Part shown: one piece after another, positions 1 through 11,974 of the stretch | Layout of the letters: each line of letters opens with the position of its first letter | Numbering within the stretch: the first letter of the stretch is position 1 | Translations under genes and position numbers: made by a program | Assembly: GCA_013397455.1 (NCBI GenBank) | Contig: VYZB01000754.1 | Coordinates: forward strand, 223,826-287,825 | Reading direction: 5' to 3' | DNA: 64,000 bases | From: Crotophaga sulcirostris | Taxonomy: Eukaryota > Chordata > Aves > Cuculiformes > Crotophagidae | The notes under the pieces: model-generated | What the model saw: the letters and a program-made list of their open reading frames with translations, nothing else | The model's database searches: none | What the model was told of the DNA's origin: nothing

Positions 1-52
1 AGCCTGTGAAGCAGTTCTCAGCAAGAGTATTTAATTATATAATTTAACTTAC

Positions 53-104
53 CAAATGTTTCCATCATAGTGAAGTCCAAGTGCTTGACAGTTGTTCAGA
101 TGTG
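53..104 (-). other. Candidate 52-nt internal exon (unrecognised gene)
   Basis: On the minus strand a long pyrimidine tract ends in TTCAG just before base 104, and a consensus GTAAGT donor follows base 53. Only one of the three frames is open. It enters after one base of a split codon and reads about 16 residues, beginning HLNNCQALGLHY. The stretch leaves a split codon (TG) at the donor. I do not recognise the protein. Good splice-site pairs this close together also arise by chance several times in a window of this size, so the evidence is limited. It is on the same strand as the candidate at 63195-63379 and could be a downstream exon of the same gene, but the reading phases show that at least one further exon would have to lie between them. 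Confidence 0.25.
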
Positions 105-3100
105 CTGAATGTGCAAAAGAAAAAATAAGAAAATTCACTGTAGAGTTTAAAAATGATGAAGTAATTCTCACGATTATTATAAAGGTACCTCTAGTACAAA
201 CAAAAAGCCGTATAAATTGCACTGCCCTTTTTCCTTAATTCAATCATGTAATAATTTCAGTAAGAGATATATTTGAAGCTTTCATTATCTTTTTCCAGTT
301 CATTGTTAGATCCAATACTGCAACAACTGATGAACGTGCTGTCAATGACAGGATAAGTGGAATTAGACTGCAAATTTTTCACCTGAAACCTCTGACAGTT
401 GATTGCAAAAGTCACCATTGACTTAACAGAACAAGTTGTAGTGACAAATCTTGGATGTCAAAGGTGCAGGCTGGTGGTAGAGAAAAAATTTCTCTAAGCA
501 GGCGAGATACCAGAACACTTGTACTCCACAAACACTGTCTCTCTTGGGAGAATTGCTCAGCTCTAATGCACGGCGAGCCTAGGAATGGCATAAAGTATCT
601 CATGGAGTGAGTAGGAGTTATTGGAGGGAAGGGATGGAATCTTTGAATATAAAAGAAGTTCTGCACTGTGGTGTTCTACCAGGGCAATGAATTTCCTATG
701 CAACAGTATTTATCTCAATCCCAGTTAAGTAACTGGTTGTCCAGTGTCTTCTTGTAAAAATATCATTTAATATTCATTCACAGAGGCTATTTTACTGATG
801 CTTCTCCTATTGACTTCAGATCATTTTCTGCAATATGCTTCTTCTGTCAGACTTTCAATAATATTGTTTCAAATTGAATAATAATCCACTGTCACCAAGA
901 TTATTCTAAAATGAAAGAGAATGTCCAGCAGTTGGTTCACATAAAATTTCATTAGTCTTTTCTGATTGTTTTGACATGTCTTGGAAGAGAACTGTTCATT
1001 ACCATGCAAATGGAGATAACCTCTGTTTCTAGGCTAATTGTCGTATAGTGGTTTGCATTTGAAATTCACTTGGTGATTTTCAAGCCAAAATAATCATCCA
1101 AGCCTAAATTATAGGGAAACTACAGTTGGGTTCCAAGAGTAAACTGGTTGAAATAGTGGTGATGAGATGACCCTGTCCATTCTATAATGCCAGAGAGAAA
1201 ACATATTAATACATTCTATAATACCACAAAGAAGGGGAAAAAATATACAGTTCTCTGATACTAAGGAGATCTTACAATCTAGATTTAGATTATTCCATGT
1301 TGAGTAACATATACACAAATTTTTATTGATGTTGATAAAACTTCACGCAGATGAATAACTGTGGCAGACTTTAGCAACCCAGTAAGACAGGATGAAAATG
1401 ACAGTAATATGTAAAGGAAAATTTGTGTAAGTCTTAAATTCCTAAATCCTGTTTGAGCTTATTAAATATCAAAGTTACTTAGAGGTAACTCAGTTATGTT
1501 AGAGTCTGTGGAGCAGGTTCAGAGTAGAAGCTAGGCCAATGCTTTCAACTCCTAGAGTTGAGTAGTAAGAAAATATCTTTCCTTATTGGAGAAGACATAG
1601 AAATGCAGTTAAGTGAGTCAGAGTAAATGTCATACTCAAGTTTCCCTGCCAAAGATAAAGAGCTGTTACCTGTTTAAGAAATGACTTTATAGACTCTAAT
1701 AAGTATCATTCATTGAGCCTTAAGGTATCAACAGCTCCAGCCATCACTGTGTCCTTCTGCTGGAGCCTGTTTATTTGTCAAACCAGCCAAGGGAGGAAGC
1801 AACCCTTTCAATGGTGGTTGCTTTGGAAAAGTCATGTTTTAAACTACTGCAGCAGGACCTGCCAGAGGAGACTGACAAAATCTCTACTTTTCAGTGCAAC
1901 TGTAATTTCAATTCTGCTACCCCAGGCAACGAAATATGTCCACACTTTTCTTTCCAAGCTGGGAAACCATGTCTGAGCACTTAGACCACTGGCCCAGTAG
2001 CCTGTGAAATAATGAATTCAATAAAGAACAACCCACAGTTAAAGGAAATTTTTATTTGCCAGGGAAAAAGAAAATGTCATTAATGATATTTGGATCTCGA
2101 ATCACTTTAAGATGTTATTGACCTTCACTCTAAAAGAGTTCAAAATCACAGCATTCAAAAGGATTTTAGACATATGATTCCGGGACAAACTCTTGATTTC
2201 TATTAGTTACAAAAGAAGCTACCGAAAAACCATTTAGTTAGAAGCAGATGAGATACAAATAGGGAAAATAACAGCACTGGAAAGAGTGTGCTTGTGTGGG
2301 GTGACCCTCTCCAAAGCTCAACAGATTTCTTTAGGCTCTCTATTATGAAAATAGCTCCTTCCTCTGATATAGAATAATGTTTTGTTAGTTGAACAAAAAC
2401 TGCATGGCACTCAGTCCTCTCTTACTCCCTGGAATACATCACTCTGTAAGTTCTCAAAACTAGGATGCTGCGTGAATAATACTCCATGTGGTGATGTGTT
2501 TGGTTTGTTGTGATATATTGTTTCTTTTGATTCAAAGAGGTTTGGGCAACACTGGGGTATTTATTCCTTCTTTCATTCTAACCCCTCTCTGTCCTCTATG
2601 GAAAAATTTGGAGTTTTTCTCAGTACCTACTAATGTAGAATTGTTTCACTATAGATGAAAACAATTGAGCATTTTGAGAAAAAAAATTACTTGCTACAGT
2701 AGTTTAGTGCAGTTTCCTACAGCTATTCTTCTCCACTTGCTCTTGAGAAACCTGATAGAAATTTAAGCTAGGTTCCATTAAAACTTAAAGATGCTATTAA
2801 AGAATGGAATTCTTCCATTAAGCACTCCTAAAGAATCTTCAAAATATCTAAATTTTCACAGAGACTCGTTTCAAAGCAATCTCAGTGCAAATATCCTACC
2901 CAAAATTTTAGGTTTTTTCTGCATTTATATTACTTCTTTTTGTTTTTAAAATCAATATTATTTAAACAATACTATAACAAATTCTAGGAGGTTATCACAT
3001 ATACAACAGTGATATCTTCTGTTTGATATTGTAGAAATAATTATTGGTTTGTCTGAAAACTCGGTAATAATGTCATTTTCCAGATTTTCCCCTTTTTCCC

Positions 3101-5916
3101 CAAGTAAGGATAAGTGATGACATTTTGCCTCTGGTCATATAAAATGTATATTATGGCATCCTTAAAAAATTTGACTATATGCCATCTGCCCTCTACTGGG
3201 TAGCAACTTAGCTGAGCATGGTACAACCAAATTCAGAAGTTATAAAGCAGACACCTTTCAACTAATAAGTCAGTTGCCCTTTCAAGTATATCTGGGAAAA
3301 AAAAAAATCATTTGACTTCACATTCTTTGATCTGGATTTCAAGTACTAACCTTATATCTGTCCACAGTGAACCCACAATCTTTTTATTAATGTAGTTCAG
3401 TAGTAGATTGTGACTACATTTCAGATGCAAAAGAGAAAAAACAGCCTGAATCGCACCCATAATGACTCAAATGTCCCTCCCTCCTCTACTCCAAAAGTTA
3501 AAATCTGTCCTGCAAACAGCATAATGCCAAACCCACACAAAAATGAAATTCATTGATAAACAAATAAGTGGTAATTTGAACTGCATAAGAGGCTTCATAG
3601 TCTCATGATAATGCCTATGTGGAACATAAGGAATGATTCAGAAATATTGTATACAGCTACTGGCTTCTTGAGTAACCCTATTTTTTGTGTAATAGGAATT
3701 TGAGGCAGGGGAAGAACGACAAGTCCTTTCACCCAACAGATGAGAAGTCAAAAAATAATTCAAGAAGTAAATCAGAGCAGTAACTATATCCTACTGGAAC
3801 AGAAAATTTCTGATTTCTCTCAAGAAGTATAGCTAAGAAAATGGCAAGATTAATAAATCAAGGGAAAAGTCTAAAGATTGCCAAACTGATGAAAATGGAA
3901 ACTAGTGCAGCTGACAAAGAGCCTCATAGTAACTGACTCATTCAAATCTCACACTTCATTCAATTTTAGAGTCATGAAAGGCATAAAAAGGAAGCATATT
4001 TACAATTGTATTATCTAAAGAAAAGAGATTCAGAGACAGGCTCCCAATCTTACAGAGCAAACAAGACCCCATTTTGGGTACTGGTTTCTAAGGAGCAAAG
4101 TAAACTTATACAGGAAGGTAAAAGTGATGTGGAACAGATGAGTGCATAGATCAATATGAGGGGGGTCATAAAGCTGTGCACCATATTGCGTCTGCAACAT
4201 TTGAAGGATGATCAAAAGCAGAGAGGGGAGGATCGAGAGCCTGTGGGGTAGGTGTTGGAGGAGGAGGAGGGATCTGTATTTCTGAAACTACTGTGGTGTA
4301 GCTGGGTGCGCACAGGGATACCATTCTTTTGTGTGTGTGCTTTGCCACCCCTAATAAACCCAACCAACTACTAAGGTTTAAAATCTAAAGGAAAGAACAT
4401 ACCAGAGAAAACCTGATCATGTGATCTACAGAAATAGAGGGTCATTATGTCTGAGTCAAAACATTTTCTTTCCTTCCTTCCTCTTCTCTGTTTTCTTTAT
4501 TTATTTATTTTCAAATTCAGGAAAAATCTAGTTACTTTTTGATTTTGTATCAGGCTGTCTGAATTGTTCACTACTGCCAAACTTACTGCTAGGTTTGTGC
4601 ACCACCTCCTCCCCCTCTCTGTTCTTGGCCCTGTGCTTCATCCTATTATTTTACATCTACAATGAGCCCACTGGAGTGTAAAGTCACTTGGGGTCTCCCT
4701 AAGGGTGGTCTTCATGCACAAGATACTGTACCAATAAAAATTAAATTGCCCCTTTTGTGGTGTCCAACCATTCTGAAACAGAATTATTATGACACTCAAA
4801 TGTGCAAGAAGGATCCTGTAAAAAAAATTTGGTTGCATGGCACATTTATTTGTTAGTTAATTTCAGATATTATATAAACTGAGAGAAAACAAAAATCAGG
4901 AAACAGTATTTTGAGTGCTTACTGTAGGTCTTCTGTTGAAATGCTGTAGGAAAGCTAGAAAGAAAGCAACATTATTTTTTCTAAAAATATATATGTAGCA
5001 GGGTCAGATTTTTTGCCACTGTTAAAAGATTTTACAAATACAGAAAAAATCTGTCACTGGAAACAGTAAAAATAAAGGTTTGAATGCAAAGCTGAGTTTA
5101 GCTGGGTTTGGATGTTGTGTAATACTGATACTAGGATGTTATTAGCTGCACAAGAAAATGACAAGTGAAGCCAGTTGCCTGCTCAAAGTCTCAACCAGCT
5201 TGTGAGATTTTGACCTTCTGCAACTTCCTACAACTAGTTGGTCAGTAATGTCACAGTACTAATTCACTGCTTATTTTGTAAGCCCTCTACTCAAAAGACT
5301 TCAGTATTCATTTTCAGTGTAAATCCAATTGAAGACAAGAGCAAACTGTACAAACAATGAAAAAAAATCAATACATCAAAAGTGGTTTATCTTCCTTTAT
5401 GCAAGCCTTTGATTGCTCTTTAGCTATGAAAACTTGCTTACTCTGCCTTTAGAGGAGATTATGAAGCACTGTTAAGGATATCAGTGAAGATCACTACTTT
5501 TGGGTAAAAATGACAAGAGGAAATTGCAAATGCATTACATATGAAACTTTAAAAAAGTATGGATTTTTTTCTTCGTTTTTGATAGATAAATATTAATTTA
5601 ATTCCACAGAATTGACTGACATAATAATTCAATTGAAAGCTTAGTAAACTAATAACAATGCTAAAAGGAATTATGTTTTTAAGGACGATGACACCTCCAG
5701 GCAAATATGTCAGCTTTTATAAAAATCACGTACTATTGTGCTTCAGTAGAAGGACAATCGATGTAAGTCTCTAGATTAGTCCTAATAACATCTGCTTTCT
5801 ATTGCAAACTTCCCTTCCATAAATTTCTTCCATGCTTTTAGGTAAATCATTCAGGACATGAGCACCAGCTGCCATTCCAAACCCCCCAGCTGAGTTTTTG
5901 GGCAACAATTGCATGT
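105..5916. other. Non-coding stretch, no recognised element
   Basis: I see no transposon, RNA gene or convincing coding exon here. Open frames are short and scattered on both strands. A slightly GC-richer patch at about 1720-1990 has an open plus-strand frame that stops at 1984 and an AATAAA about 40 bases later, but it resembles no protein I know. A weak minus-strand exon-like stretch lies near 3351-3415, with a GTTAGT donor. Pyrimidine-rich runs and short GT runs (near 4330) are ordinary intronic or intergenic sequence. Confidence 0.6.
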
Positions 5917-5958
5917 GCAATTGTGCATGAGTGCAATGCAATTGTGCATGAGTGTGGA
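5917..5958. repeat. Two-copy 21-bp tandem repeat
   Basis: The unit GCAATTGTGCATGAGTG plus four spacer bases occurs at 5917 and again at 5938. The first 17 bases are identical in the two copies. CAATTG and TGCA palindromes are included. This is a small local duplication with no visible function. Confidence 0.8.
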
Positions 5959-8900
5959 ATTGGTCTCGCACAAATTGACTCTCTAATAGTTACTCTGCGA
6001 AACTTGCAAGCTCCTCCTGCTAACAGAAGGGAGGTAGACATTTCCAGAGACAGTTGCAGTGCTTCAAAATAGGTGTCTACTATTGGTGATTGCCAGTCAT
6101 CCTCTAGAAGCGACTGCAGTCTGTGTACGTAGACTTTCTGTATTTATATGGTACCTGGACAAGCAATAGGAATATCTAAGTCTAGAAATGGCAGAATTAC
6201 AATAGTCAAAACTCTGATTTCCATTCCAGAGACAACTTCCCCTGTTAATAGAGTGAGCCTGCAAGCCTGCCTGAGGCTAGATGTATAACATCAAGTGAAA
6301 TGATGTATGTGCTACTTGGTCCTGTAGCAAAATGTCCAGAGCAATCCAGCCAGTGCATGCATTTGAAAAACCATGGGATGCCAACAGCCTCTCCAGTAAC
6401 CTTTCAAACCCCAAATCTGACATCAATCTTTTTTATGAAGCTTTATATGGTAGCAGTCTTAGATCATGCCCAATTCTTAAGCACTTAAGACTGCTTAGGC
6501 GTGTAGTAGGCGCAGCTTTTAGATCAGCCTCATTCAACCCCAAAGCAGCTACTAAGTCTCTTTCCCAAAGATAGCAAGCTAACCATCAAAGTATTCTCTA
6601 GCAAGGCTATCTTCATCTCTTTGTTGATGCTATTCCACTTCATGACCACAGATTAACAGAGTGCACAAGAACGTCTTGATTTTTAAGTATGATCTACTGG
6701 AAATTTGGTCCAAGTTAAAGTCTACACCCTTTTAAGGAGAGATCTGAATCAAAGCCTAAGGTACTTCACATTCATCTACCACATGACACTATAAAATGGA
6801 TGCACTTGTATTCCTGGACCAGAAAAAAGACACTTCTACTCTTTGTTTCATGGCTTCAGTCACTTTTTACCTGTTCCCAACACATGCAAAAATACAGTTC
6901 TGTAAATACATGATGGCATCAAAGTCTCAGCTTCCTCTTTAAACAATGATTCTTAAAGTAAAAAATGAAAAATGGAACATACTACTTGAAAGTCCCAATC
7001 CTCAGATGCTTATCTGAATATACCAGCAGTCTTAAACAACAAATCTAGGTAATAACTGTCTAACTTATCTAGCCTGCTCTGCAAATGCCAATCAACTTGA
7101 TGTGGTGATAACAATCTGACACTGACCCAGGCAAAACACACACTGACATGAGGAACACTTACATCAGCTTTCATTCTTCTGGAATGATGCAACCTGAAAC
7201 GAGGAGAGAAATCCCATACTACAGAGACTGGTCAGATGCTCGCTGACACCAGGACACTCACAGTCTCAGGGCAGCAGAGGTACTGTATCACTACACTACA
7301 CCTCTGTGTATACTTTGGTTGTGCCCCTGCGCTAGCACTCCAAACATCTATTGCCACATCACACAGAATATGCCCAAGGAGTGCTGCCACAACATATGGC
7401 ACATATAACTTCTTGATAAGGTTATCTTAATAATTCCCAACTTTTCTGTAGTTGAGTCTTAGCATTTCTGCTTCGTCTTTGTATTCTCTAGATCCAGACT
7501 CTTCCTTTGGGTCTTTTCCTTCCTTTGGATTGGAGGCAGTGTGTGCATCCCAAAGAAAACAAACAAAAAATCATCCCCAACAGCCTTGGCCCTGTATCAT
7601 TCTGTGGATATTGTGATGGCTAACAACTGGGGCCTTAAAGAAGAAAGAGCACTTCACTTGAACTCAGTGTTATGAGTACATAACAAAATACATAAGGCTC
7701 AGTTGCATTTTTCTCTACAGTTACTGCACATATGCACACTCAACAGCTAGAAGCCTGAGGCTTTTAAGTAACTATTTTGCTAATGCAGTTTTGCACTGTT
7801 AAAGTACGTCTAAGAAACAAGTTCATGGAACTTTACTGAAAAGCAAGCCATAGAAATTCTGTTTGCTAACATTTTTAAGTATAGTATCTAAGCATTATGC
7901 TAATTGTATTGAATCAGTCATAACAAATAATTGTAATACAGAAGTTATGTAGGATGAAGGAGAGTCTCTCCTTCAATTGTTCACTGTTTTGTTTCAGAGG
8001 TGCCTCAGCTACCTGTCCTCTGCAGCACGGGTAACTGTCAATTTGCATTTCATTTCAGATACTGAATCTCACAGACCAAAATTCCCACACTCTTTTTTGA
8101 CAGAGGTTTTTAAAGAAATTTTTTTCTGTGGCAAGCAAGCTTCTAGTCCAGAAAGGAGTCCCAGACACTAAACTTCTTCAACTGAAGCAAAATTCCAGCG
8201 GCACGTGAAATATCTCTCTGTCATCTGTTGCTTTTACCTTTTTTCCTCTGGAGTGTTATCAGAATAGACAAGTTACGGTAGCTAACAACACTGTAAACTA
8301 GCAATCATGAAGGAGAGATTAAAAACCCCGGGGAAGAAAACCACTTAAAGTAGCAAGGAGCACAAAGTGGAGCCATATTGCCGTGTCCCCATTGCAGTGG
8401 TGCTACATGACCATCTCAGAAAGCACAGAAATAGAAGTGACTGTGGAGCCATCTTTCAAGGTATGCAGGTAGCAAGGTAACCCTTCCTCATTTAGCCTCT
8501 TCCAGTGTCACCTTGGTGCCTACAAAAGGATCTTGGCTGCAAATTTACCATTTTCCTTGGTCTGAGTGAAGCGCCCCTTGACCGCAATGCACCATTTCAT
8601 GCTTAAGAAAAATGTAACAGTGGTTCCTGTCAGCTGCATTTTAAACCGGAGACTACATCAACGTACTTATTTTACGGGCACATTCAACCCTAAAGTCCAC
8701 ATGCTCAACCCCTCTCCTGACAAACAGCATTCAGCAAATGGTTTGAACATGTGTATCTGGTTTTCATTTTCAGCTTAAAGGATATGAACTTATTGTCTCT
8801 CATTTTACTGAAATAATCTACAGAATATAAAAAGACTGCAAGTAGCAAAATCCCAATATATATCAAGGGAAAAATTTTAAATTTTCAAGAATTACTAGCA

Positions 8901-11299
8901 TAAATCATTGTTCATAGAGGGATTTTTTTCTCAGTGACTAATTGACTGCGCTCTGTCTCAGTTTGATATTTTATCATTAGAACCTTCAGTTGTTTCTCAA
9001 ATGCAACCTGTTGAGATGTTACCTTTTCCGATCATGTAGTTCTTTCCCTATGAAGAGATATTTGACCATTCCACAACAGTGCATACAAAACTAGGGCAGT
9101 AATAGGATGTGTCTTCCTGTGCTGTTTTCTCAATTCCTTGCAATCAAATTGGTGCATGCAGTGTCTGACACAGTACCAATCTGTTCATGCCCATAAATAG
9201 CATGGTCTACACTCCTGAATCTTCTAGAATCCTCACGCTAGAATTTGAATCAGTGCATCTCATCCTTACCTTTTTGCTCCATGATGTTCTTAAAAGAGAT
9301 TTTAATTTATCTCCTCAGTGGCATTTTCTCTACTATAGATGTTATTGTTCAGCTCGTGTATACTAAAAAGAAAGAAGTCACAAGAGAGGGTTTACATTCA
9401 TATTGCCATGGGGGTTGACACTTGGGATGTAAATCTCAGTCTAACAGTATTCCATGATAAAATTTGTGATACGTCCTTAAATTCCTTTTCAGTCTTTACA
9501 CAGATTCAGTGAAATATCTGAATTACAAACATTACCCGTAAGCATGAACTTGTTACCTGTGGTTGACAGCTACATGGATTAAAAACAAATAAAAAGGCAT
9601 CAGTGGTGCTATGTTTGTCTTAAAGGAGATGCATTGCACCTAACAGTTGTATTTTTCTTAAACTGAGCTGGCAAAAATATTTCTAGAACTGAAATATGAG
9701 GTGGGATTCACCTCCGCTAACTTCAGACTTATGATTTTTTTCTGCAGTAGAGGTTCAGATTTTACAGACACCTATCTCTAGATTAATTATCTAGATACTA
9801 TCTGCAGCCAATGGAGAAAAATTGGTATCCCTAGAATGCAATTTATCTCATCCTAAAGTAGATGTCTGAAATAAGATGAATCATAGTTTACAAAGGCCTG
9901 TTTCTCTCCATTTGCTGTTAAGCAAATCTGAACAAATAGTCCAAATATGGATATCTACAGTTAAAGGAGATGATCCCATCCATTGAGGTTTTTACTAAAA
10001 TATTTTTAAAAATTTATTTCCCTATGTTTCTAGTTCACATGAAATTGTTTAATACTGGAAATGTAAACTTCCTAAGGGGGAGAAAAGAAGGAAAAAAAAG
10101 GATCCTCCTTCCTATTTCTATTTTATAATTCAAAGTATTGAAGCTATGGACTAGTACAATAAATACTTTCCTTTCTCACTTGCTGCTTGCTATTGGAAAA
10201 AAAACAACCATGTAGCATCCATGGTACTTGTAAATTGGAGGGGAACTTCTCAGGTAAAATCCCACAGCAGTACTGGTATTCTCATGGATATGACACCTCA
10301 ATCTAGAATTTACTTTTTAACAGACCAGTTGGAAAATAAATATAGTATTAAGTCCATATACAAGAATTGCTACTTCAGAAAAAAACCTTTAAAAATGGTA
10401 GGGTAGCACAGTTAGTTGTCATCCCAGTGTTCAAATTATTGTTCAAAGAAGTAAATGTGACTACAACTTGATTTAATATGATACACTTGTTAACTTTCTG
10501 CCATTGTGCAGTACATGAAAATTATTAAGTAAAATTTTGATCTGACTTCAGAGAAAATACTTGCAGATTGCAAAATGCGAAAGACATTGCTCCCCCATTT
10601 TTTGGCTGACTGGGTTTTGCTTGACTGTTTCCTCTCCCCCCTCCCCTGCCCCAGGTGTAGTCCAACAATATCACACTAACTTCATGAACTGAAATGGAAT
10701 GCTGTTATCCTCAGAGGAGCTGCTGAAAAGTGCTGTTTTGATAAATACTGCAGGAATAGAACCCAAAGGAATTCCACTAAAGAAAAATACATGATGCTAC
10801 TTCATTTCTCTTCTTTGCCAGAGCTTTGATATGACTAGGTCCATCAGGAATACAAAAACAGGTGGTGCTGCTACTGATAACATTTTTAGATGTAGGTCTT
10901 ATTTTCTTCAATGCTTACTTCACGTAAACAAAATTTGCACATCAGAATAACTTTGCATGGTAGTCTTTTGGTTTTTGCTACCTTTGAGCCTAAATCTTTA
11001 AAGGATTCAAGGAATATATGCAGGTGCCTCTTTGTCAGCTGTTATTACATACTAGGATATAAGATGTCAGTAAGAATCACGACCATCACCCTCACATTTT
11101 CTTATTGCTGCCACAGATGGAAAAGTAACTGCACCATCCAGCTTTTTTCAAAGTGTAACCAGTGCCTGAAAAGATGGGTCAATAAATCCTGTCGTCCAAA
11201 CAATATAACTCACTGAAATTGTTTTTGCAGCTTAACAGAGCACTTGGCAGCAAGGTACCAAGCGCAGAATACTGCTGTGTAAGAAATATATATGTATGT
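5959..11299. other. Non-coding stretch, no recognised element
   Basis: This is unique AT-rich sequence. Short ORFs near 6300-6574, 7010-7430, 7977-8171 and 8566-8778 overlap on both strands, lack sensible splice context, and match nothing I know. The part at about 5770-8600 is somewhat more GC-rich than its surroundings and could be a very old decayed repeat, but I cannot assign it. Near 10065-10110 a purine-rich run gives a strong minus-strand acceptor-like site with no usable donor. Confidence 0.55.
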
Positions 11300-11371
11300 G
11301 AAATAAGGGTTGTATCTGAAATAAGGGTTGTATCTGAAATAAGGGTTGCATCTGAAACAACAGGGTTTATT
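11300..11371. repeat. 18-bp tandem repeat, three full copies plus a partial copy
   Basis: The unit GAAATAAGGGTTGTATCT repeats head to tail at 11300, 11318 and 11336. The third copy carries one T-to-C change, and a degenerate fourth copy begins at 11354. The period is a multiple of three, so the minus-strand ORF across it has an artificial six-residue repeat. This is a minisatellite with no coding meaning that I can see. Confidence 0.9.
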
Positions 11372-11798
11372 TAGCTTGCATAGTGCTGCCATTAGTGCAA
11401 ACAAGCCCTAATCCCACCCCAGGACTCTGACTGTGGATTACCAACTATGACACATTAAGTTTGACTTGTGTGATAAGCATTTCACAAGCAGACAAAGACT
11501 TCTGCAGTTTCTCCTCTTGATTCAGACTAATGATTTTTTCTAGATTGCTGATCTGAAATACTATGACACGTACTAGTTGGTCATTATTTGTTTAACATCT
11601 TCAGGGTAAGTTACAGTGTATTCATAGGGCCAATTACATGGGCAGTGGTTGTGCACGAAGCATGACTAGTTACTGAAAAAAGGAGTCAAGAAGGATAGGA
11701 CAAACAGATAGCAACACACAATGTTGGGGGAAAAAGCCAAAACAAATCAAACACAGGACAATCCCCCAAAACCACAATCAGAAGTGAGGGAATTAATA

Positions 11799-11974
11799 NN
11801 NNNNNNNNNNNNNNNNNNNNNNNNNNNNNNNNNNNNNNNNNNNNNNNNNNNNNNNNNNNNNNNNNNNNNNNNNNNNNNNNNNNNNNNNNNNNNNNNNNNN
11901 NNNNNNNNNNNNNNNNNNNNNNNNNNNNNNNNNNNNNNNNNNNNNNNNNNNNNNNNNNNNNNNNNNNNNNNNNN
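11799..11974. other. Assembly gap (176 N)
   Basis: This is a continuous run of 176 N. The right edge enters a TATAATTATA-type AT-rich sequence, which may be why the assembly broke here. The length is not round, so it may be an estimated gap size. Predicted ORFs across it on either strand are meaningless. Confidence 0.99.

Noticed and set aside
1713..2027. Possible terminal exon with a stop at 1984 and AATAAA near 2020
   Set aside because: The frame resembles no known protein and AATAAA is common in AT-rich DNA.
10065..10110. Strong minus-strand polypyrimidine acceptor
   Set aside because: All three frames after it stop within about 45 bases and no credible donor occurs before then.
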